7,669 nt of DNA from Chloroflexota bacterium (GTDB taxonomy: Bacteria; Chloroflexota; Dehalococcoidia; Lucifugimonadales; Australimonadaceae). The stretch lies in the NCBI GenBank assembly GCA_028875085.1, contig JAPPFU010000125.1, positions 1-7,669 on the forward strand, given 5' to 3'. The notes below the pieces were generated by a model, which had not been told where the DNA came from, made no database searches, and saw only the letters and a list, made by a program, of their open reading frames with translations. Below, piece after piece: positions 1-4,711 of the stretch (positions within the stretch are counted from its first letter, which is position 1; each line of letters begins with the position of its first letter). Made by a program: the position numbers and the translations under genes.

Positions 1-27
1 AGGCGTTCGTGGCCGTGTTATCGCGCC

Positions 28-57
28 TTGGCTACCTCTACTTGTCCAACTTCTAGT
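28..57 (+). promoter_or_regulatory. Weak candidate promoter upstream of the amidase gene
   Basis: A -35-like TTGGCT (28-33) and a -10-like TCTAGT (52-57) are separated by 18 bases. Each matches the sigma-70 consensus at four of six positions. Transcription would start near base 64 and leave a leader of about 33 bases before the GTG at 97. The match is weak and chance is a real alternative. The frame upstream is also open to the window edge, so the true promoter could lie outside the window. Confidence 0.15.
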
Positions 58-83
58 CGGCGCTCCAACTTCGCGCCGACGAC

Positions 84-88
84 GGGGG
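84..88 (+). promoter_or_regulatory. Ribosome binding site deciding the amidase start
   Basis: The purine run GGGGG lies eight bases before the GTG at 97. This is a plausible Shine-Dalgarno spacing and it favours that GTG over the in-frame TTG at 28, which has no such run. Amidase-like sequence also begins only just after this GTG. Confidence 0.4.
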
Positions 89-96
89 TTTCTCCC

Positions 97-1527
97 GTGG
101 CCCCTAACGACCTGATCACCCTCTCCATCAGCGAGCTCGCCCCCAAGATCGCCTCGCGCGAGGTCTCGCCCGTCGAAGTTACCGCCGCCGCCGTCGCCCA
201 GGCGGAGCGCGTGGAGCCGCGGGTCAACGGCTTCATCACGCTGATGCACGAGCAGGCGATGGAGATGGCCAAGGTGCGGGAGGCGGCCATCGCCAAGGGC
301 GGCTACCTCGGCCCGCTCGACGGCGTGCCGGTGGGGATTAAGGACTGCGTGGAGGTGGCGGGCGTGAAGGCCACCGCCGGCGCCAAAGCGAACGACGACT
401 ATGTTCCGGCGGAGGACGCGGAAGCGGTGGCGCGGCTGAAGGCTGCGGGAGCGGTCATCGTCGGCAAGGAGAACATGCACGAGTTCGCGGCGGGCGGGCG
501 CTCCAACAATCCCCACTACGGCTTCGTGCGCAATCCGTGGGACTTGGAGCGCGTGCCCGGCGGCTCCAGCGGCGGCAGCGGCGCGAACGTCGCTTCCGCG
601 ATGACCTACGCTTCCTTGGGCACCGACGTAGGCGGCTCGGTGCGCTACCCCGGCCACTGCTGCGGCGTGGTCGGCATGAAGCAGACCTTCGGACGCGCCA
701 GCCAGCGCGGCTCCCTCTTCACCTGGCGCCACGGCGACCACGTCGGCCCGCTCACGCGCACCGTCGCGGACAACGCGCTCGTGCTCCAGGCCTACGCAGG
801 GCATGACCCGCGCGACCCCTCCAGCGTCCCTATGCCCGTCCCCGACTTCTCCGCCGATCTTGGGCGCGACCTGCGCGGCGTGCGCGTCGGCGTGCCGCGC
901 GACTGGTTCTTCGACGTGGTGGCCGGCGACGTGGAGGAGGCCGTCCGCCGCGCCATCGAGGCGATGCGGGAGATGGGCGCGGAGATCGTGGACGTGCGCC
1001 TGCCCTATCTCGACTACGCGCGCAGCGTCTGGCTGCTCATGGCCGTGGAAACGGCGGTAACGCACGAGCGCTTCCTGCGCGAGCGCCGCGCCGACGTGAC
1101 AGATGACCTGGTGGTGGGGATGCTGGCGGGCCAGTTCATCCTCGCGCGCGACTACATCAAGGCGCGCAACCTCGAGCGCCTCGTGAAGGAGGGCTTCGCC
1201 GACGCGATGCGGCAGTGCGACGTCATCGTGTCGCCGACGGCGCCCGCCGTCGCGCCGCGTATCGACGCCGAGCGCATCACCATCAAGGGCGAAGTGCACG
1301 AACTCCAACTCACCCGCGACGAGGTGCTGGGGCGCAACACCTTCCTCGCCAACATCACCGGCATGCCCGCCGTCAGCGTCCCGTGCGGCTTCGGCGAGGG
1401 GGGCATGCCCATCGGCCTGCACCTGACCGCGCGCCCGTTCGAGGAGCCGCTGCTCTACCGCGTTGCTCACGCCTACGAGCAGGCGTCGCCCGCGCGCGGC
1501 GCCTTGCCGCCCATCGCCGCCGCCTAG
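97..1527 (+). CDS. Amidase-signature family hydrolase (not a typical GatA)
   Basis: This is a cytoplasmic enzyme of the amidase-signature family, which hydrolyses carboxamides through a Ser-cisSer-Lys triad. From the GTG start it is 476 residues, normal for the family. The triad is visible as Lys82 (GVPVGIKDC), cis-Ser157 (PGGSSGGSG) and nucleophile Ser181 (GTDVGGSVR). The spacing from Ser157 to Ser181 equals the 24 residues known in fatty acid amide hydrolase. The C-terminal half has the usual SPTAPAVAP and NITGMPAVSVPCGF segments. I chose GTG 97 over TTG 28 because the added residues look unlike an amidase and because of the upstream GGGGG. No gatB or gatC lies nearby, and the segment after the nucleophile (TFGRASQRGS) differs from GatA, so a tRNA-amidotransferase role is unlikely. 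The natural amide cannot be named. It ends in TAG, one base before the next gene. Confidence 0.9.
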   Translation: MAPNDLITLSISELAPKIASREVSPVEVTAAAVAQAERVEPRVNGFITLMHEQAMEMAKVREAAIAKGGYLGPLDGVPVGIKDCVEVAGVKATAGAKANDDYVPAEDAEAVARLKAAGAVIVGKENMHEFAAGGRSNNPHYGFVRNPWDLERVPGGSSGGSGANVASAMTYASLGTDVGGSVRYPGHCCGVVGMKQTFGRASQRGSLFTWRHGDHVGPLTRTVADNALVLQAYAGHDPRDPSSVPMPVPDFSADLGRDLRGVRVGVPRDWFFDVVAGDVEEAVRRAIEAMREMGAEIVDVRLPYLDYARSVWLLMAVETAVTHERFLRERRADVTDDLVVGMLAGQFILARDYIKARNLERLVKEGFADAMRQCDVIVSPTAPAVAPRIDAERITIKGEVHELQLTRDEVLGRNTFLANITGMPAVSVPCGFGEGGMPIGLHLTARPFEEPLLYRVAHAYEQASPARGALPPIAAA

Positions 1528-1528
1528 C

Positions 1529-2524
1529 GTGCCGCGCGCCCTCGCTCTGCTGGCCGCCCTGCCTGCGCTCCTCGCTGCGTGCGGCGGCGGAGCGCTCGTC
1601 TTCGAGGGCCTTGAGTCGCCGCGCGGCCTCACGCCCCACGACGGCGGCCTGCTCGTCGCCGAGGTCGCCTCGGGCGCCATCACCCGCCTCGAGCCGGACG
1701 GCTCGCGCAGCGTCGTCCTCGACCTGCTGCCCACGCTGGCCAACGGGCCGGAGGGTGCACCGGCCGGGCCGTCCGCCGTCATCCCCGACGGCGACGGCGG
1801 CCTCCTCTTCGCCGTGAGCGAGGCGCGAGCCAAGGGCTTCCGCGAGGTCTACCGCTGGCGCCCCGGCGAACACCCCATGGGAATCACCGGGCAGGAATTG
1901 CTTGCCGTCTCCCCGCCGAATCCGCTGCTGAATCCCTACGACCTCGCCCCCGCGCCCGGCGGCGGCCTGTTCGTCAGCGACGCGGGCGCGAACGTGATCT
2001 GGCGCGTCTCGCCCGATGGCGAACTGGCGCTCTACGCCGACTTCCCGCCGCTCGATAACCCTACGGGCGAAGGCCCGTCCGAGATGGACGCAGTGCCGAC
2101 GGGGCTGGCGTTGGGGCCTGACGGCGCGCTCTACGCGGCGATGCTCACTGGCTTCCCCTATCCGACCGGCGCGGCGCTCGTCCACCGATTAGAGGACGTG
2201 AACGGCGACGGCGACGCGCTGGACGCGGGCGAGATGTCCGTGGCCGCGCGCGGGCTGACGGCGGCGACGGACGTGGCGTTCGACGCAGACGGCGCGATGC
2301 TGGTTACGGAGTTCAGCGCCGACATGCGCGCCCTGGTCGAACTGGGCTACGCGGAGGCGGCGCAGGCGCCCGGTCGCCTCGTGCGCGTCCGCCCCGACGG
2401 CGGCCTCGACGCGCTGGCGGACGACCTCGTCTCCCCGACGGCGGTGGCGGTACTGGACGGGCGCATCTTCGTCAGCGAGGAGTTCGCAGGCCGCGTCCGC
2501 GAGATACCTCCGCCCCGCCGCTAG
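1529..2524 (+). CDS. ScyD/ScyE-like six-bladed beta-propeller lipoprotein
   Basis: A 331-residue exported lipoprotein. The N-terminus is short: one Arg, a hydrophobic Ala/Leu stretch and the lipobox LLAAC, with Cys18 as the lipidated residue. Six repeats of the pattern Pro-x-x-Leu/Val followed by Asp-Gly-x-Leu-x-Val begin near residues 31, 85, 135, 190, 246 and 302, giving a six-bladed NHL/SMP-30-like propeller. The overall pattern resembles ScyD/ScyE family proteins, named from the cyanobacterial scytonemin cluster but widespread and mostly of unknown function. An insert, DVNGDGDALDAGE (223-235), resembles an EF-hand calcium loop. GTG 1529 was chosen because the signal peptide starts there. 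The upstream ATG at 1463 would add an Arg/Pro-rich stretch that is just the amidase end read in another frame. The start lies one base after the amidase stop with no clear Shine-Dalgarno, so coupled translation is likely. No enzymatic activity can be assigned. Confidence 0.8.
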   Translation: MPRALALLAALPALLAACGGGALVFEGLESPRGLTPHDGGLLVAEVASGAITRLEPDGSRSVVLDLLPTLANGPEGAPAGPSAVIPDGDGGLLFAVSEARAKGFREVYRWRPGEHPMGITGQELLAVSPPNPLLNPYDLAPAPGGGLFVSDAGANVIWRVSPDGELALYADFPPLDNPTGEGPSEMDAVPTGLALGPDGALYAAMLTGFPYPTGAALVHRLEDVNGDGDALDAGEMSVAARGLTAATDVAFDADGAMLVTEFSADMRALVELGYAEAAQAPGRLVRVRPDGGLDALADDLVSPTAVAVLDGRIFVSEEFAGRVREIPPPRR

Positions 2525-2539
2525 TGTGCTGCGCCCGGC

Positions 2540-3157
2540 CTATCCGCCGTCCTCGCAGAAGGGCAGGCCAAGCTCGTCGAAATCGTTGTTCGGCACGCTC
2601 CCCAGGCTGGCGGGCACGCACCCGGTCAGTTGGTTGCCGCTGAGCCGCAGTTCTTCAAGGTTGGAAAGGTTGCCGAGCTCCGCCGGTATTTCTCCGCTCA
2701 ATTGGTTGCCGCTGAGCTGTAGGAATTTAAGATTGGAGAGGCTGCCCAACTCTGCAGGTATCTCCCCGGTCAATTGGGTGCCACTCAGACTCAGCGATTC
2801 AAGGTTGGAGAGACCGCCCAATTCGGTTGGCATCTCGCTTCTCAACCCGTCCCACCATGAGAAACTCAAAGCGATGACTTGCCCTTTGGCGTTGGTGGTA
2901 ACGCCGTCCCACTCGCTGATATGCCTGTCGCTCAGCCAGTTGCTGTTGCTCCACCAGTTTGGCCCGCCAGTGGCGTTGTAGAACGCGGCTAGCGCCTTCC
3001 ATTCCGGATTGTTCCGCTGCGCCGGACTGGACGCAAGGGTAGGTGTAGGCGTGGCATCGGCGCCGCAGGCGGCGAGGAGCACGGCGAGTGCCAGCGCCGC
3101 GAGCGTCGCCAACACGACGCGGCGGCGGTCTCTGAGGATGGTGCTCGCTATGCGCAT
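2540..3157 (-). CDS. Plant-type leucine-rich-repeat lipoprotein
   Basis: A 205-residue predicted surface lipoprotein. After a basic start (RDRRR) comes an Ala/Leu membrane stretch and the lipobox VLLAAC (Cys31), then a short Thr/Pro linker. Residues about 50-90 form the LRR N-cap common in such bacterial proteins (FYNATGGPNWW, then NWLSD and SEWDGV). One degenerate repeat precedes three regular 24-residue repeats (113-184) of the plant-specific type, with SGNQL and GEIPAELG segments. The tail carries Cys180 and Cys201 (GLPFC), likely a C-cap disulphide. Such proteins usually mediate binding, but the partner is unknown. The frame is open to a GTG at 3205. I prefer ATG 3157 because it gives a compact signal peptide and because the best -10 box lies between the two. 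The gene is much less GC-rich than its neighbours. It converges on the propeller gene with a 15-base gap containing no terminator. Confidence 0.85.
   Translation of the reverse strand: MRIASTILRDRRRVVLATLAALALAVLLAACGADATPTPTLASSPAQRNNPEWKALAAFYNATGGPNWWSNSNWLSDRHISEWDGVTTNAKGQVIALSFSWWDGLRSEMPTELGGLSNLESLSLSGTQLTGEIPAELGSLSNLKFLQLSGNQLSGEIPAELGNLSNLEELRLSGNQLTGCVPASLGSVPNNDFDELGLPFCEDGG
2606..2821 (-). repeat. Three tandem 72-base LRR units
   Basis: Three in-frame units of 72 bases (2750-2821, 2678-2749 and 2606-2677) each encode one 24-residue LRR. They share LSNL, LSG and Gln-Leu-Thr/Ser-Gly segments but differ at many codons, so they are diverged protein repeats and not a recent exact DNA duplication. 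They sit in the lowest-GC part of the window. Confidence 0.8.
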
Positions 3158-3184
3158 AGCACGCGCTGTGTCGGCGCGCCAAGT

Positions 3185-3190
3185 AGTATA
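3185..3190 (-). promoter_or_regulatory. -10 box (TATACT) for the LRR lipoprotein gene
   Basis: On the minus strand TATACT matches TATAAT at five of six positions. It sits in the only AT-rich patch of the divergent region. The predicted start site near 3178 would leave a leader of about 20 bases before ATG 3157. No -35 match is seen at normal spacing. On the plus strand the same patch gives TATAGA (3187-3192, four of six), which could serve the VOC gene, so this may be a shared divergent promoter. Confidence 0.35.
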
Positions 3191-3212
3191 GACGGGCCGC
3201 CGCACGCGGCTT

Positions 3213-3217
3213 GGGGG
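3213..3217 (+). promoter_or_regulatory. Ribosome binding site of the VOC-fold gene
   Basis: The run GGGGG lies nine bases before the ATG at 3227 and fixes that start. The upstream GTG in the same stretch is out of frame. Confidence 0.45.
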
Positions 3218-3226
3218 TGCTGTGCG

Positions 3227-3688
3227 ATGGGCGCGACGCCGAAGATCAGTCCGTTCTTGTGGTTCGAGAGCCGCGCGGAGGAGGCGGCCGAGTTCTACGT
3301 GGCGCTCTTCCCCGACTCTCGGGTGATGAGCGTGTCTGCCGTCTCCGCCGGTCCGGCCAAGGGCGGCGCGGTGGTGGAGTTCGAGTTGAGCGGCCAGCGA
3401 ATCACGGCGTTGGACGGCGGGCCGATGTTCAAACTGAGCCCCGCCGTGTCGTTCGTCGTTTCGTGCGATTCGCAGGAGGAGATCGACCGCTACTGGGACG
3501 CGCTGTCGGAGGGCGGGACGCTGGGCTGGTGCGGCTGGCTGGAGGACAGGTTCGGCCTCTCATGGCAGGTGCTCCCCGCCGAGTTGGGCGAGTTGATGGC
3601 GGCGTCGCCGGAGCGGGTGATGGAGACGATGTTCACGATGCAGAAGATCGACGTGGGGCTGCTCCGCGAGGCGGCGCAAGGGGCGTAG
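3227..3688 (+). CDS. VOC-superfamily (PhnB / 3-dmu-9_3-mt type) protein
   Basis: A 153-residue cytoplasmic protein of the vicinal oxygen chelate superfamily, in the subgroup often annotated as PhnB-like or '3-demethylubiquinone-9 3-methyltransferase domain'. The diagnostic segments appear in order: a first beta-alpha unit with LWFESRAEEAAEFY (11-24) and LFPDSRV (27-33), FELSGQRITALDGGP (52-66), DSQEEIDRYWDALSEGG (81-97) and CGWLEDRFGLSWQVLP (102-117), then a helical tail. The whole domain is present at normal length. In relatives the GGP motif is often followed by His-Phe. Here it is GGPMFKL, and I see no histidine anywhere in the protein, which argues against a classical His-containing metal site. 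Members mostly have unknown substrates, and the methyltransferase name should not be taken literally. It is transcribed divergently from the LRR gene and ends in TAG, converging on the membrane-protein gene. Confidence 0.88.
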   Translation: MGATPKISPFLWFESRAEEAAEFYVALFPDSRVMSVSAVSAGPAKGGAVVEFELSGQRITALDGGPMFKLSPAVSFVVSCDSQEEIDRYWDALSEGGTLGWCGWLEDRFGLSWQVLPAELGELMAASPERVMETMFTMQKIDVGLLREAAQGA

Positions 3689-3740
3689 CGACCCACGCAG
3701 GCGCCCCGGATTCTGCCGAACCCGCTATGCGCCCTTGGGC
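3674..3740. repeat. Imperfect inverted repeat over two convergent gene ends
   Basis: The left arm (3674-3690) and right arm (3723-3740) can pair as CGCTA with TAGCG plus a longer CCCTTG-containing stem, with two small bulges and a 32-base loop. Each arm contains one of the two facing TAG stop codons. No T-run follows on either strand, so this is not a canonical intrinsic terminator. It may simply reflect similar final codons in both genes (Gly-Ala-stop in each). Confidence 0.3.
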
Positions 3741-4099
3741 GGCGCGGAGTCCTCGCCGGGCGGCGGCTCGTCGAACGGGCGGCCCTCTTGTTCCGCCTGG
3801 ATGCGCCGCGCGTTCCACGCCCGCCAGAGCTCCGCTTCGTCTGCCCTGCCTGCCTCGTAGCGTCTCTTGAGATAGCGCTCTGCCAGCATTGCCGAACCCT
3901 CCACGATGACCACCGTCGCCGCCGTCACTACGACCACGAACGGCGCCATTCCCTGTCCTATGGCGATGGGCGTCGCTAGGCTGCCGTCGCCTGTCTGATA
4001 GCTCACCTCGTGCCAGGTGAGCAGACCCAGACAGATTAGCACCTGGGCGCTGAAGAGGAGAAGGTACCGGCCCTCCCTCGTGCTGCCTATGGACATCAT
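3725..4099 (-). CDS. Small two-helix membrane protein of unknown function
   Basis: I do not recognise a named family. The 124-residue product has two hydrophobic segments likely to span the membrane, about residues 11-29 (YLLLFSAQVLICLGLLTW) and 51-70 (centred on FVVVVTAATVVIVEG). They are joined by a short polar loop with Gly, Asp and Ser. After the second helix come Arg/Lys residues (RYLKRR), suggesting a cytoplasmic C-terminal tail. The tail is charged, probably helical up to about residue 105, and then proline-rich (EPPPGEDSAPP). Two adjacent ATG codons (4099 and 4096) could start it. GGGG at 4104-4107 is four bases from the first and seven from the second, so the second may be used. It follows recG on the same strand after 90 bases and may share that transcript if the hairpin between them is not a terminator. 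Confidence 0.6.
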   Translation of the reverse strand: MMSIGSTREGRYLLLFSAQVLICLGLLTWHEVSYQTGDGSLATPIAIGQGMAPFVVVVTAATVVIVEGSAMLAERYLKRRYEAGRADEAELWRAWNARRIQAEQEGRPFDEPPPGEDSAPPKGA

Positions 4100-4142
4100 C
4101 GCGCCCCAATCTTACGGAGCGGGTCAACGGCGAATGTCAGTC

Positions 4143-4169
4143 GGCCGCCCGCAGTTCCCCTGCGCGGCC
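4143..4169 (-). terminator. Strong GC-rich hairpin downstream of recG
   Basis: GGCCG (4143-4147) pairs with CGGCC (4165-4169), and CGCAG (4150-4154) with CTGCG (4160-4164). This gives ten perfect base pairs with a two-base bulge and a five-base loop. It starts 20 bases after the recG stop and lies before the membrane-protein gene. No T-run follows on the minus strand, so it may be a U-less terminator, a 3'-end stabiliser or an attenuator. The structure is clear and the role is inferred. Confidence 0.4.
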
Positions 4170-4189
4170 CACAACTATCCGGCAGCGGG

Positions 4190-4708
4190 CTAGCCGACCT
4201 CCTCGACCACCTCCGCGGCGCGCTCGGCGTAGCGGCGGGCTGCCTCCGCCAGTTCCGCGTGGGCGCGGAGGTGCGGGTCGGCGGCGAGGAGGGCGCGTGA
4301 TTCCTCGCGCGCGGCGTCGAGCAGGGCGCGGTCGTCGAGGCGCGCCATCCGCAGCGTCGGCATCCCCGCTTGGCGCGTGCCGAACACGTCGCCCGGGCCG
4401 CGGAAGCCCAGGTCCGCCTCCGCAATCTCGAAGCCGTCGGATGAGCGGACGATGACGTCGAGGCGCTTGCGCGCGTCGTCGGTGAGCGCCTCGGGCATCA
4501 GCAGGCAGTAGGAGCGGTGAGCGCCGCGCCCGATCCTGCCGCGCAGCTGGTGGAGTTGGGCGAGGCCGAAGCGCTCCGCACCCTCGATGAGCATCACCGT
4601 CGCGTTGGGCACGTCCACGCCCACCTCGATGACGGGCGTGGCCACCAGCACGTCCAGTTCGCGCTCACGGAAGTGCTCCATCACGTCCTGCTTGTCGGCG
4701 AGGCTCAT
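4190..4708 (-). CDS. recG: RecG C-terminal part (helicase motifs V-VI and TRG motif)
   Basis: From the ATG two codons after the TGA, 172 residues remain in the same frame. They hold motif V (VATPVIEVGVDVPNA), motif VI (QLHQLRGRIGRG) and the RecG-specific translocation (TRG) region with FEIAEADLGFRGPGDVFGTRQ and GMP, followed by the usual helical tail. All are as well kept as in an active enzyme. No Shine-Dalgarno precedes the ATG, but it is close enough to the stop (TGA-CGC-ATG) for termination-reinitiation. On its own this piece lacks ATP-binding motif I and the first strands of domain 2, so independent function is doubtful. Confidence 0.75.
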   Translation of the reverse strand: MSLADKQDVMEHFRERELDVLVATPVIEVGVDVPNATVMLIEGAERFGLAQLHQLRGRIGRGAHRSYCLLMPEALTDDARKRLDVIVRSSDGFEIAEADLGFRGPGDVFGTRQAGMPTLRMARLDDRALLDAAREESRALLAADPHLRAHAELAEAARRYAERAAEVVEEVG

Positions 4709-4711
4709 GCG

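Noticed and set aside
28..96. N-terminal extension of the amidase from TTG 28
   Set aside because: The 23 extra residues do not resemble an amidase N-terminus, and GTG 97 has a well-placed GGGGG. The frame is open to the window edge, so an even earlier start cannot be excluded.
1373..2185. 270-codon minus-strand frame opposite the amidase end and the propeller lipoprotein
   Set aside because: Arg/Ala-rich composition with no motif. Both plus-strand genes are well supported over the same bases.
2526..2981. 151-codon plus-strand frame with visible internal repeats
   Set aside because: Its repeats are the mirror of the LRR units on the minus strand. No signal peptide or known domain is visible, and the LRR reading has both.
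3158..3205. Longer LRR lipoprotein starting at GTG 3205
   Set aside because: It would put 16 extra residues ahead of a good lipoprotein signal peptide and place the start upstream of the best -10 box.
3211..3870. 219-codon plus-strand frame overlapping the VOC gene
   Set aside because: It is a +1-type shadow of the VOC gene, rich in Arg and Gly. The VOC frame has family motifs and a ribosome binding site.
3633..4127. 164-codon minus-strand frame overlapping the membrane-protein gene
   Set aside because: The alternative frame at 3725-4099 shows two clean membrane helices and a charged tail, and this one shows only Arg/Gly/Ala-rich sequence.
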